This document shows, piece after piece, positions 1 to 12,190 of a stretch of 64,000 bases of DNA; the stretch's first letter is position 1, and every line of letters begins with the position of its first letter. The notes under the pieces are model-generated. The model was not told where the DNA came from, did not search any database, and saw only the letters and a program-made list of their open reading frames with translations. This DNA is from Lutjanus erythropterus (lineage: Eukaryota; Chordata; Actinopteri; Lutjaniformes; Lutjanidae): assembly GCA_020091685.1 (NCBI GenBank), contig CM034597.1:32764801-32828800 (forward strand), read 5' to 3'. Both the position numbers and the translations under genes were made by a program.

Positions 1-952
1 AGGACTCACATTCTACTTCTTGTTGAAAAGGACATATTAACACTTTATTTGAAGGGGTGTGCGTAAGACATAACACTGCCATAATCATGTCATGGTGTCT
101 TTCATAAGTATGACATCTTTATGAATGTTTATGACTGTGTCAAGATCACATATTATCAACCTTTTAGAAAATATTTAGCTTCCTCACAGATCCAAAATAT
201 GCCACTTTAGTCAAGGTCAAGGGAATTATTCATAACAACGTTCTAAAAGCATTTGACAGCATAATAACACTTAATAACATCTTTATGACAAGTCCAAAGT
301 GTATCACCGTAATTACATTTTAGATACATTTTGTAATTATTTTTTATAACACCTTGACATTAACCAAACCAAAACTGTAAGTATTATGGACACTTGACAT
401 TAACCACGACAACATTTTCTGTAGATGTCTTCGTTATAACAACTTGACATTAGCTTTATGACACACAAATAAACCACTTCAGCATCAGGGCTAAGGTCAA
501 AGTAATTATTCATGACAATACTATAAAAGCATTTGACAGTGTAGTAACACTTAATAACATTTTTATTCACTGTTGTTGAGATCAAGGACAATATAGACTC
601 CACAGTTAAGTAATGACAGTCTATATCAAAACCAACCTCATATGATAGTTAAATGTCAACACTACAGCTAAATACTTTCTTGAGTGCAATAATGTCAAGT
701 TTTCGTAACAAAGACAAATCAAACAATGCAAACTTTGCATTAAAAATGACATAATTGAATGAATTAAACCCAATTAAGAGTCATAAGTCAGACAGTCAGC
801 AATAAACCATCATAAACATTCATAAAGGCTCCTTCATGTAGACATGACAGGTGTCAGTCTTATACACACCCCTTCAAATTAAGAGTCATCTAATACTACA
901 AGTATTAAAATCATATCGACGAAGCAAAACAAGTGAGTGGTGCATTAGTTAC
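1..952 (-). other. Intron 2 of the SLC19-like gene (partial)
   Basis: Intron sequence after the GTAACT donor at 952-947, running off the left edge. It is AT-rich and almost wholly occupied by the inverted-repeat element at 47-879. No further SLC19 exon is visible, so exon 3 lies outside the window. Confidence 0.7.
47..879. repeat. Non-autonomous DNA element with terminal inverted repeats, copy 1
   Basis: Bases 47-69 (atttgaaggggtgtg...taagac) are the inverted complement of 857-879 with two mismatches, defining an element of about 830 bp inside intron 2. No transposase frame is present. Internally, a block of about 100 bp is repeated in direct orientation: roughly 190-295 (attattcataacaacg, aaaagcatttgacagc, taataacatctttatga) and 480-565. 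Much of the element consists of 'atgaca/tatgac' motifs. A related, truncated copy lies in opposite orientation at 36,268-36,775. The superfamily cannot be assigned from the ends alone. Confidence 0.72.
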
Positions 953-1709
953 CTGACAGAGTGCTGATGGCGTCCACAGCTCCGTTGTCGGCTGTGAAGT
1001 TTTGGGGCTGCATATTAACCCAGAGGACCTGGATGTAGCCTGCAACCTGGTAAAAGCCGCATCTCCCTGTAGCTGCCCATATGCAGAAGAAGAGCACAGC
1101 TGCAGAAGAATAACAGTTCTTACAGTCTAATACGAGCCGTTGGAACATCCTCCCAACATGCTTGGCAGCTGTCACGCTTTTCACCCAGATGTGAAAGTCC
1201 TGGCTTCTGGAGTTGTGAGCATTCTCACATGAGTTTCCCTGTTGTGAAGAATATGCTCCCTTAAGAAATAAACTAGTCTTAGGCATGGGCAGGAAAAGGG
1301 TGGTTATCATGGCTATGGAGACAGAGACGAGAGTTAGAAAAGCTAAGATGTACATGGACACCCCACCCAAAGACACCAGCAGTTGAGCCAGCAGGGCACC
1401 CACAGCATAGCCCAGCAGTACAGCCCCTTTGACATAACTGGTCACTCTCTGATAATACCTGGGCTGCACCATGGTGTAAATGTAAGAGAAGTAGGCCACG
1501 TCTGCCGCCATGGCGATGCTGTAGCAGAAGAAGGCCAACTGAGCCACATGGACCCCGGAGCCAAATATTATCAGCCCAAACGATGTGACATATGTGAGCC
1601 CCTGGAGGATAATAACAGGCTTGTACCTGAGGAAGTCCGTCACCAGGAGGACCGGGATGAGGAGAACCAGCGTGGAGTAAGTCCACACAGGGTACACCTG
1701 TCTATTCAC
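953..1709 (-). CDS. slc19a3: SLC19 family transporter (SLC19A3/thiamine transporter 2-like), coding exon 2, partial gene
   Basis: Second coding exon of a plasma-membrane solute carrier of the SLC19 family (reduced folate and thiamine transporters), giving residues 65-316 when joined to the exon at 6,892-7,083. Seen: an acceptor after a pyrimidine-rich tract (CCATATCCAG, exon begins GTG AAT AGA), then YPVWTYS (70-76), RYKPVIILQG (92-101), YYQRVTSY (149-156) and FLPMPKTSLF (203-212), all family hallmarks. Hydrophobic segments lie at about 77-91, 96-114, 119-145, 159-178, 184-204 and 269-293 (TM2 to TM7), with a polar central loop at about 214-262. The exon ends NGAVDAISTLS + G|GTAACT, a phase-1 donor. 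The frame is open throughout, so the exon looks functional. RYKPVIILQG and LPMPK favour SLC19A3 over SLC19A1; SLC19A2 or a fish-specific paralogue is possible. Later exons lie left of base 1. The open frame to the right of 1,709 is intron read-through. Confidence 0.88.
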
Positions 1710-4700
1710 CTGGATATGGAGGAAGGCAAACAGAGACCTAATTATTTTTCGGAAAATGATCCCTAACTGCTGATTGCAAGATGACAGTACAGCACCAGAT
1801 GCATTTCCACCTCTATTTGTCAATGAAAAATTGCTTCTGCCTGCACATGATGGAACAGGAAGCAGCACGAATGAGGCTCATAATGTGACAGGTTGATGAA
1901 TTTTAATATTATGCAAATAAACACAATGGCTGCAGCTTGAAAGACAGGTCCATTTAAGCAAAAAATATGGCTCTTAAATTGTTGTTCTCATTAAGTTGTT
2001 TTTTTGTGTTCCACTTCGGCCTTGATGGAAATAATATTTAAAGATGGGATTTCAAATCTGCAGCCTACATCTCCTTCAGCTCCTCAGTATGACAACAATG
2101 TATGTGGATGACAGCAGCCGGCTGTAATGTGAACCACTACTTCAAGTGCTCTGAAATATTAAATTTACTGGCTTATAAACCTAAATGTCATCATGAAACC
2201 AAACCTCATTATTTACTATTATGGTCACCATTTACTCTGTAATAGCTGTTCAGTGTATTATATTTAGTGAGTATCTTTCTATATAGCAGTTCTCATTGAT
2301 AATAGTAGAATCCACCATTCCTGCAGTGGATTCCTAGGAATTCAAAAGAAACAATGCATGCATATATACATAATCCAGACCAATTTTAGCTGTTTTTAAA
2401 ATGGAACCTAATATTTCACTAATAATAGGAATCACAGCTTAATTTCTGTACATGTTGACGTGGTGTGCAGGAGGCTCTGAGAAGAGATATACTTGGCGTT
2501 TCATGAGTCTGGACAATCACGTCTTTTCTGTATTCTCTAAAAAACGTGAACCACAAGCGTACATGTGTGGTGAATAGATTAAACTCTGTCTGTATCTGCT
2601 CTAACATAAACTGTAAATGTTAGCATGTCTAGCTAACTAACACTAGCTTAACAGCTGCAGTAACTTTACTTCCAGCCAAAATTGTTAGACCTTGAATCTA
2701 TTTTTTCTGTGCGTGTAGGTGATGTGTCATGCAGTGTCAAAACAGAAGTGGTCTGTAGCAGATACGCTAATATTGTTCCCAAGATACAATGTGGAAAATT
2801 CATGTATTGATGAAAATTATTGAGCAGAAACACTTCGTCTTTGTTTGTTGATGATCAGCAAACCAGAACCACTTCTTCTTTTGCTATATTTCCAGCAGAT
2901 AATAATCAGTTTGAGCATGTCAGAAAAGTTATATTCTGATTAATGCTTTGGGGCATGTAAACACCAGTTTTATCAGATCATTTTATTTAGTGTCCATGTC
3001 AACAGTTAAATTGATATTTTTAATCAGAATGATATTGTCAATTAACACATAACTTTTCACTGTTTGATCTCTTTAAAACTATCAGTGCTGTTTAAAGCAA
3101 CTGTTGATGCAAACTGAACATTTGGAAATGGAATGTATTTGTCCCTGTCTACACAACAAGCAATGGTCATTTTTCATCGGAGGATCATTTTAAATTTTTG
3201 CAGCGGTGCAATGGAGCAAGAAGAGATGAAAGCGACAGGCTGCACACCTCGAACTCCTCAGCAAGGTAACCTTTACTGTCCCACAGTTGTGTGCACCTTG
3301 TGCAGCATGAAATCAGATTGTAGTTGTACTTATTATTTCTTTATTAATGTGAGCTTGTGACAAAGTAGTTGCCCAAATAATATTTTGTGTAGGATTTAAC
3401 TGAACTTGCTGTTTGCTTGCTGGTTTGATATTGATTTATCGTTCCCTAGAGAATAAAACAAATTACTTTAGTGTCCTCTTCAATATTCTTAGTGCACCCA
3501 TGAAGTCAAAAAGTGATGTCAGGGGTTTGTTATCTGTTTGTTCAACTGACTAATCCTAAATCCTGGCCTTATTGGAACCTCTGTCAACTTTCTCCTTTCC
3601 AGTTTTATGTGTTAAACTCGTCTTATGTGAAAAAGAAAACCACATTTTAAAGATGATTAAAACACACAAAAACACTACCTAACTAGCTAGTCAATTTACA
3701 TCAATGATTAACTAACTACTTAGCATTTTCTCTGCAACAAAACTTTAGCTTACAAAATACAAGCTAGCATTTTTCTAAGATTTGCTAACTTAAGATTTGA
3801 TCATATATATGTCACTTTTACAGGTCCCCCAGAAACATTGTTTAACCATCTTCAAAAAGTCATTTTCTTTTCCGCAAAGTCAAGCCTAGCAAATACATCA
3901 GACCAGCAATACGTCATCCAACCCGAGTCAGTAAGGTCATGCCTCCTCCTGTGGAAAAACTCAAGGTTTCAAGAGAGAGACAAGAAAAATGCCAAAAAGT
4001 TGCTGTGTAGCAGCTTAAAATAAAATAAATTAACATACAAATCCAGAACAGTGGTTCCCCATCCTTCCTGGAAAGGATCTCATAAAGACAGCAGAAAGAA
4101 TGTCTGAGGCTCCAGGGAACAGTAACATCTCTAACTAAATCTCAGTCTAGCTTAGATCAATAGTTGTCTAGTGACAGATTTTGTTATTTACATGCAACAC
4201 TTAGACTAACGATATCTATAAATTCAGTATAATCGGTGTCTGACCAATGCTGGCTCAACAATCCATTTGGACGGGGGAAGACTGAAGGAGCATGATGGCG
4301 ACAGTGGCAACATCAGTTTCTTTGGACACTGCTGTGACAGTTGCTATAAGCAGTTTGGCTAACTGAGCATTTAACAAATGTGAATTTTAAGAATTGTAAT
4401 TCCTGCATGAATGCAAATATCTCACTGAAACTGAGATATTTCAATTTGAGTGAAAGATGTACAATTAAGAAAAAAACTGGAGAAAACCAACACATAGATA
4501 TGGACAACCATGCAATTTGTTAGCTTATGGTAACAGCTAAAGTCTGTACAGTCAAGACATTGGCTGTTTGTGGTGAGTAAACATGGAGAGCAAAAGCATT
4601 GGCAAGCAAAAAAATTGTTTTGGTAAGTGTTGAGTCTATATCCACTTTAAGACCTCAGGCTCCTTAAGAGGAAACAGGAATATAACAGGTTGGCAGCAGT

Positions 4701-6891
4701 TCCCATGGGTATATTATTTGTAGTCACTCTCATATCAATTATACTTTGTCGGTATGACTGGAAGAGGAAATTGAATTTGTGGGGTCTGTTCTTTGTCCAT
4801 AAATAATAAGTTAATTCTATAACTTAATAAGAAATCTCTAAAGCCACTCAGGACCACGACTTGAAAAGGTAATTTGCATCATACATGGTTGAGCATCAAA
4901 TGAGTACACCTTGAGAGTACCTGCCATAATTTGTGTGAACAAAGCAGCTCCCCTCCTGCCTTGTGCATCACAAAGTGATTGTCATTGCACAAGTGTGAAG
5001 GACCCCATTTAGTTTCTTTTTAATGCCACCATGTGAGGCGTGATACAAAAAAAGGCTGCCCTGTTCTCCTCAGTCTGTACCAAACTTTACGTCAGCACTG
5101 AATCCATTCAGGGTCACGTAAACACGACAGCTGTGCTGCTTTTAGATGAGATTATGCTTTGATCCGTGTGCTCTGGCTTTACATTATTCTTTCATGTATG
5201 GAGACAAAATATCACAAATATCACATCCATAAAATATCACATCCATCCTCTAAGTGACTGAAATGTTTTGAGATAAACACAGCATGTGAATGTTGCTTTC
5301 ACATGTCTTATCGAACAGCCTCAAGTACTTTACACAGCTGCCCTTTGGAACAGAAGATTGACGTAAGCAATATTTGCTAGTCAGCTCTTTGTCTGTCGGT
5401 TAGTTCATCTAATGCATTTGTCTGCTCCAGGGGATGGTATCTTAACATGTACAAAAAGAAAATAAAAAAAGAATAAATTATATACTAAAAATGGTTTAGT
5501 TTATGAGTAACAGCTAAGCAAATGTCTCTGAATGACGCACACACATTTCCACATGGTTTTATCCTAAACCAACTCAAGCTGTGATGAGTTGGGATGAGAA
5601 TGGTTTGGAGCTTCAGACATTTGTTTAGATGAGAAATCTGTAATACATGTTTTTTAATTTATTTTAAAATGACCATGACATGCCATCAGAGATTAAAGAA
5701 ACACGCTAGGTTGAAATACTCTGACAACAATACTACAGGTGATATTTCTATTCTGGGCCAAAGCATTTGTTTTTTTGTTTGCCCGTTTCACAGTAGTTGT
5801 AGTTTAAATTATTGCTGAATGTTCACTGAATGAGTAAGTGTCTGTGAGTCGTGAGAAATCATTAAAAATCTTTTAGAAGGAGTAGATATTTATGAGGGTT
5901 AAACAGAGATATGTTAATGGAGTCTGGCAGGCGGACAGGCAGCCACTTAACTCCACAGTGACATTGACCCTGAGGTATCAACTAATAGTTATAAAGAGGT
6001 GATCAACTTCCAGTGTAAGACTTGACATCGCTTGTCATTGTCAGTGTTGTACCAGTCTTGCACTCCTGTGTCCCTGCAGCATGCAGGCAATGTGTATTTT
6101 CAGAATGGTGGGCTTTTGTTTTCAGGGCTTAGCTTAGAAATGACAGTTATAAACAGCTTGTGAGCTAAAAGTGTAGGACTTGTTGTTGCTTGTGCTAGTC
6201 TTGCACTTCTGTGATGTTCCTGCCAGCCCGCCTGAGCTTCCTCGAGCCTGGAGAATAAGGGGTGCAGGGAAATAACTTCCTTCATCCATAGATATATTAA
6301 ATAGGGATTCAACCTATTTAATAAACTCCAGCTCGCTATTTGGACAGCAGTACTCATTCTTGTACGAACAATTGCTACACATGGCTCATTTAACTATTGT
6401 GCTTTTGATTTTTTCACAGAGAAGAAAAGCTGATGTCCATGACAGTAGGCTACATTTAAAATGTCTTACACAGTTTATGAGCAGTGTTATTGAAATATAA
6501 TCTCAAATTTAAACTGATGGTTTACAATACTGGATTAGAAGCATGGCCAGCTGAATGCCACTTAAATGTAAGTATTAGTAAGTCATAGTATAGAATTATA
6601 TTGACATTTATATAAATTTGATATTTACTAACTTCTTTAATCAGTTAGTTATTGTAGTTATTTGTAAATATGAACAAATATATTCATGTGTAAATTTCAT
6701 CTGTACCTTTAAGCCAAACATCCATTATTTTGTTATTCATACTTTATATTCATATTTACATAACTTTGTTTACATCCATATACATTATTCATGTTATGTA
6801 TATTAAAACAAAAAGTGAGCAAATCTAATAACCTCAGGCTTCCATCAATGCACAGCAGTCACATATCTCATTTCATACCTCAGTACCTCAC
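1710..6891 (-). other. Intron 1 of the SLC19-like gene
   Basis: A 5.2 kb phase-0 intron between CAG|GTGAGG at 6,891 and CCATATCCAG at 1,710. Apart from the TTAA-bounded element at 5,625-6,393 it shows only AT-rich sequence. There is no exon-like frame with SLC19 motifs and no other recognised gene. Confidence 0.8.
5625..6393. repeat. TTAA-bounded inverted-repeat element, copy A (intronic)
   Basis: The left end ttagatgagaaatctgtaat and the reverse complement of the right end (ttaaatgagccatgtgtagc) are imperfect inverted repeats. Internal blocks match 7,714-9,206 in the same order: aatgaccatgacatgccatcagaga near 5,668; tttgtttgcccgtttcac near 5,775; ttattgctgaatgttc near 5,810; ataggg/attcaaacta-type sequence near 6,302; gctcatttaa at the end. 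This is a dispersed non-autonomous DNA transposon inside intron 1. Confidence 0.65.
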
Positions 6892-7083
6892 CTGTTCGAT
6901 GGTGAGATTCTTGTAAGTTCCCGTGAGAAACTCTGTCATGAAGGGCTCTATGGGCCTCATCATGGAGAAGAAACCATAGATGCAGAGCAGCGCAGTCGGG
7001 CCCACCCAGCCAGCACAGCAGGGCACATAATGGTCTCCCCAGCAAGGCCTGTTGCCACACTCTCCGCTCCAGCAAAAACCCAT
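6892..7083 (-). CDS. slc19a3: SLC19 family transporter, coding exon 1
   Basis: First coding exon, residues 1-64 of the same transporter. The ATG at 7,083 has A at -3 and G at +4, a good vertebrate start context, and gives an N-terminus close to family length. TM1 spans about residues 27-43 ([17 protein letters not shown]) and is followed by [13 protein letters not shown], matching the RPxEPF...YLxG signature. KNLT (58-61) is the conserved loop-1 N-glycosylation sequon, and the Lys before it is also conserved. The exon ends ATC GAA CAG|GTGAGG, a phase-0 donor that joins cleanly to GTG AAT AGA at 1,709 (IEQ|VNRQVYPVWTYS). Odd points: the family's GPDKN(L/F)T reads GTYKNLT, and the leader has five Cys in its first 34 residues. 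The frame stays open for 492 nt upstream, but that peptide resembles nothing in the family, so I take it as 5' flank. Confidence 0.87.
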
Positions 7084-7713
7084 CGTTCCTCTGCGTGTCC
7101 CCGGGGACGTCTCGCTGCGTCCGGCGAGAGCACAGCCTAATTTAGGCAGTTTAATCTGTTGAGATATGGACGCCTCAGATAAGGCCAAGGTGAGACTGAC
7201 TGTGAACACCAAGTCACCTGCTTTGCCATTGTTGTTTCTCTCCTCTGAAGTTTTCCTGGCTACGGCGAGACAGGGAAAAATGTGAGGCCGTGAGTGAAGA
7301 TACATTAAGATGAAATATGAGGTGGTGAGCCCCTGGGGCTCCAGCAGGTTATAATAAATACTGTCTCCTCCTCTGTCTTTATACAAAACACCCTCATTCC
7401 TGCAGATACTGGGGAAGGGGTGGAAGTCAAGCAGAGGAATATGTATGAGTGTGTGTCTGAGTGCAGGTGTACACACCACCATGCTGCCCCACACACATGG
7501 TGTGTACATACTGTGTGCCTGTTTAGCTTCTGACACCATTAGCCAGTGGAGTCCAGGACAATGTGAGTAATACATAATGTTTCAACACTGGTTTGGAAAT
7601 AGAATAAAAGATAACAACTATCATTTTACAAAATCTCACTCAGGCTGCAAGATTAAAAAAGAGAGTATGAGGAAAGGAAAAAAATAGGAAAAAACAAGTT
7701 AAAGGTGAAGGAG
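7084..7713 (-). promoter_or_regulatory. 5' flank / possible promoter of the SLC19-like gene
   Basis: Upstream of the start codon, moderately GC-rich near 7,080-7,140 (several CpGs, e.g. cgtccggcgagag). A TATAAAG on the minus strand at 7,383-7,377 would place a start site near 7,350, about 265 nt before the ATG. A spliced 5' UTR starting elsewhere is equally possible. The SLC19 reading frame is open back to 7,575. Confidence 0.35.
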
Positions 7714-9206
7714 TTAAAGGAGAAATATGTAATATATTTACTGTACTAAATCATAAATGACCATCATATTTCATCAGAGACTAAACATACACAATGTAAG
7801 TTCTGCCAGCTTGGGATCTGTTGTTTCGGATAGTTGTTGTGAGTTCGGATGCAGTCACTGACAAGGAGACAAGCCTGGGCTGTGTTTTTACAGAATCCCG
7901 TCCAACAAAGAAAACCCAGAAAGGTGGAGATTGTGGATTTGTGCCATTAAACGTGCCTCCTTCCCCGGGGAGGGAAAACAATGGCAGCCATCAGAGTATG
8001 CATGTATTTACAGCAAGTTGTGATTGCATTTATGTCTTGAGATATTAAATGATATTGTCCTATTGTTACTGCCCTACAACTCTGACCTAAATGACCCTGA
8101 AAGTAATTAAAATCTATGGGTTAATGTTAATGTTCAGTGTAAGGTGAGGGATTCTCCACAAGATGGATGTAAACATCAGTGAAGTGGAGCTCTGCCAGGG
8201 ACTTAATGACTCAAATATGGCGGCAGGTGCTGTATATGGATTGCAAGTGCCCAAAACTTGTAGTTTGTTTGTCTTTAATTCAGAGGTGATCAAAATATTC
8301 ATGGCTTGAAACAGAGGAAAATTTTAGTGTCTTGTGCTGCGTCTCTACAGAGAGTCCAGTGTGAGCCGCCATGTTGGCCCATTGTTCTTGCAAATGGATC
8401 GCTGCAAGTCACAGAAACAACTGGAATCCAGACACCGTTGCCATTTTATGTCAGGTATGTTGGATTTTGAGTTACGTTACTTATGAATAGAATATTTAGC
8501 ATCTTTCAAATATATTCTGTGCAACAATTGTGCATCGCATTGCACATCCTCCACACTGCTGCATGCGAACATGTCTCTCCAATAATATCATAAAATAAAA
8601 AATTAATATCTTTACAGATCTGTCCGGATACAACCAGAATATACGTTGGTGTCCTCATCATGTCAAGAAAGCTCATTTCTAAAGTGGCTAGAAAACCCAT
8701 TTCAGTAAAAGAGAGATGTAGAGATTTTATTTTAACAGATATGCATTTGGAAATGCCAGGCGGTAAAAATGACTCCTTGGCAGTTTGAGTGTGAAAGAAA
8801 CATGCTTTGAAATTTCCATTCTGGATTGTCTGTTTTTGTTTGCCCGTCTCACATTTGTTAGACTTAAAATTAATGCTGAATGTTTGACAAATGAGTGTCT
8901 GATAATGATACATCAGAAGTCATAATATAATATAATATGTAAGAGAAGGAGCAGATGTTTGTAATGATTAAAATGACCAGTATCTTAACAGAAGGCTGCT
9001 AACAGTAAAGCAGGCAGTTGAGTGTCCCTGCAGCCTGAAGACAACCTGCCTGAACTTCAAGTCTGAGGAGGAGGGAGCAGGGAGGAAACAACTCAATTCA
9101 AACACAGGGATTCAAACTATTTCATACACTGACTATGGCCCCAAATCACTATTTGAACTGCAATACTCATTTTTGAGCTCTGGAGTCTTATATATTGCTC
9201 ATTTAA
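7714..9206. repeat. TTAA-bounded inverted-repeat element, copy B (1.5 kb)
   Basis: Begins TTAAAGGAGAAATATGTAAT; the reverse complement of its end reads TTAAATGAGCAATATATAAG, a clear inverted repeat with TTAA at both edges. It shares internal blocks with 5,625-6,393 (aatgaccatcatatttcatcagaga near 7,756; tttgtttgcccgtctcac near 8,836; aatgctgaatgtttga near 8,873; gctcatttaa at 9,197). It is about twice as long as copy A, the extra lying between about 7,800 and 8,800. No transposase found. TTAA edges are typical of piggyBac-type insertion, but the ends lack the usual CCY start. Confidence 0.65.
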
Positions 9207-9579
9207 GTGTAGACACTTCTACAAATACCGCTCAGCTCTAAATTAAAGTCAGCTCTTAAAGTCAGTTTTACGGAGTAGCTCATCTGCTCAGATAATCTTA
9301 ATGTTCGGCATTTTGTCTTTGTAACTGCCATAAATAACAAGTTCATAATGGTAAGGTCAGTTCTGGAGTTTGCAGGGTGGACTGGCAGTAAATTCTTGAT
9401 ACTTAGGGGAAAAAAATAAGCAAGGCAATCATCCCCGGGATGGGAATTACTGTAGTCTGTAATTTAAAATATCCAACGGCGAATTATGACTCACCAGTGG
9501 GATGTCAACAGAAAGCTCTGCCTCAGCTCAAACTGTCAGACTGTCTCCATGACTTAATTCTCAACATCAAGGTCACCGG

Positions 9580-9628
<49 letters not shown>

Positions 9629-11944
9629 CATATTCATATATTTGGCATTTTTAGTTTAACGTTGTCAGATTTACAGTATATGATGTTCAGTGACTGTGGC
9701 TGGAGGCAGGAGATAGAGAAAAACTCAATTTGACCTTTACACTGCCAAACTAAAATGATAACGCAGATGGAGTAGTATATTTTTTTTCTATTCTATTGAG
9801 GAATGTTCCCTTTTGGTGTGCCATTATCAGTACATGTTGTAGAACCAGTAATAGAAAAGGTCATCACTTCCATCTTCCATCTCACCTGTGTTTTCATCAG
9901 TGTTGCTGAGGTGTTTAACACCCTCAGTTCAAACTCAGAGACAATAATCATGACACAAGATTGGCAACCCTGCATCCTAGAAACTATCTTTATAGTCCAC
10001 TGGTTTGTTGATGACATTCTGATGGAAATTTGCTGCCCTAATTATGTCCAGTGGGACTTTTTTTCCCCAGTGAAAGGAGTGCAGCCTTTCTGTACTGTAT
10101 ATGGATGTGGTCAAGGTGGACAAATGATGTGTGTATAACGTGCAGGACTTTGTCACTGGAGATTGGGGTTCACATTTTGAATAAAATAAGCACTTCAGAT
10201 CAGATATTGTGTGGAAAAAAATGTTGTCACTGAACATGTCACATATGATTGGTACCAGCATTTTGTGACTTGCCAGACCAGACCTGATCAAAAACGCCAT
10301 TTGAGCAGCATGATGTGTCTCTCAAAACATATCCACAGTTGCAGATTGTGAAAACAGATTTTCTGGGAGACAGTGTTAGGATAGCTTACCTTCAAAGTGC
10401 CCCATACCTACTCTGAACTGGGGAAGACTATGCACAAAGAGCAAAACCTTTCTCCTAGAAATTACATTTGTATATTACTAAACTGTCTTTATAACTTTCT
10501 TGTGTTGTCCTGTAAGTCCTGCTTGGATTATGTTCACAGATTTATACAACGTGTTGGATTTGCAAGGAGGTGGTTTGGGTAGATGGCGAAAGAACCCCAA
10601 TAAGTTTTGGGGCCTGATTTATAGACATGTTCTTAAATTTGTGAAATCATTTCTGACAGTGTGCTTAAGTTCAATTGATAAATGATAGTGGATTTATGCA
10701 GGTTCTGAGAAGAATAGTTGTGTGAAGCACCTCTGATCTATAAATCTGGAATTAACTTCAAATTGAAGGTACCCATATTTCAATCAGTGATTTCCACTCA
10801 TATAGTGCAGCACAAATGAGGCATTTGTCAGGAAAGAGACTAGCAAGAAAAGAGAAAAGGGAGATGATGTTAGAGGAGACTGAAGCCAGGCGACACGTAT
10901 TATTCAGTGGAGTGTGTTGCTGTTAACTCTTCACACCTTAATTGATAATTCCTATCACACTGTCCATAAAGCTAATTCAAAATTCAACACAGGCCTGGGC
11001 ACACGAGCAGGGAAATCACTTAAGTCAACTCCCGACTTTGCTTACAGATAAGATCATTTTCATATCAAAGTAAAGTTTTATTAGTGACTACTTATATGTG
11101 GCTTTCTGCTTAAATCATACTTAAGACCAAAATTGAACTTTTGTCCATTTTGAGGCCATGGGACTTTAACACCACAGTCTTTGTGTCTAGAGTCCTGCAA
11201 CAACAGTGTTTTGATTAAGGTAAGGAAGTATTGTGATGTTTGGTAGGTTTAGGCAATAAAGCACTTTGGTTAAGTTAGGAAATAGTGTAATTATAATTAA
11301 ATATTAATAAACAAATCTCATGCCTCAAGTCACTGCTGACTTCTGAGTATATATAATCACTGTGACAGAAAACTGTATTGCAAGATTGTCTATTTTGGCA
11401 GAGGAAAATATGCTCACAGTGAAATTTTTAATTATAAGTTCAGCATCAAGATTTTTGGGAATTTCCAGGTTTGTTAATTAACAGCATTTCCTCATCATGT
11501 TAATAGAAAACATGTTTCAGTCAGCATCACATTTCCTCCAAATGTATTTTGCTGTTGCAAATTAAAATTAATTTCAAGGTAGCCTGCTGTAACAGCAAAA
11601 CAACTGGAAGACACAGATGGACTTGAAGTGTTTGTTAATATTTAGTGTGTCTGTTGGTTGTTTCGCATGACTGACCGGTCTTACTGATCAAGTTATGGTT
11701 TAGTTCAGAGGAAGACCTAAAAATGCAGACAGGAAATAAGGATGTCAGGTGAAAAAGCAAACTCAACAGTCCAACAACGAGTAATAAATGTAATGTATGC
11801 AACTGTATATTATTTAAAATAATTTATTTTATGTATGCCCTGAGTGAAACACACTGTTTTGATGTGTATATGTGGGTATTTTATGTTGAGAAGGTGCAGA
11901 TATTTTTAATACATCTGATAATTTTCTCATGCATTTCTCTTATG
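9207..11944. other. Intergenic, no gene recognised
   Basis: AT-rich sequence without a supportable coding frame. At 11,150-11,345 there is a fragment of a dispersed fish repeat: its complement carries the 'aacttaaccaaagtgctttattgcctaaacctacc' type of motif also seen near 34,330, 58,870 and 61,060. Confidence 0.6.
9580..9625. repeat. A-run followed by (TA)n microsatellite
   Basis: About 18 A followed by about 14 TA dinucleotides. A hotspot for length variation and sequencing slippage. Confidence 0.95.
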
Positions 11945-12190
11945 CTGATTTTCATAGGTAAATAGAAGCGCAAAAGCAACAGGCTGCAGTTGCACCGCCA
12001 TGTTCATTTTACAGGAGCTCAGAACTAACAAACCAAATACAGGCTCCAGATATGGCTGTCTGTATTTTTAACAAGTTTTGCAGCCACCATAACTTCTCCT
12101 ACATGCTTGGAAGGGGAGGGTGAGACGAGGTGTTTGCAAATCTCCAAGCTCACTGCTAGATGCCACTAAAACTGACACTGACCCTTAATA
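11945..12190. repeat. SINE/MITE-like dispersed repeat fragment
   Basis: The block has the features of a common teleost short repeat: 'gcaccgccatgttc' near 11,992, a 'ctgctagatgccactaaa' segment near 12,152 and an ending 'actgacccttaa' near 12,176. No terminal inverted repeat or polymerase III box could be fixed, so the class is uncertain. Confidence 0.35.

Noticed and set aside
1279..1766. 135- and 127-codon open frames overlapping the SLC19 exon
   Set aside because: Shadow frames of the real exon; no domain of their own.
1710..1868. N-terminal part of the long open frame ending at 945 (minus), starting MLLPVPSC
   Set aside because: A clear acceptor at 1,711-1,710 and a phase-matched donor at 6,891 show this stretch is intron read-through.
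9793..10300. Overlapping open frames of 74-111 codons on both strands
   Set aside because: No recognisable domain, no splice signals, low-complexity of evidence on either strand.
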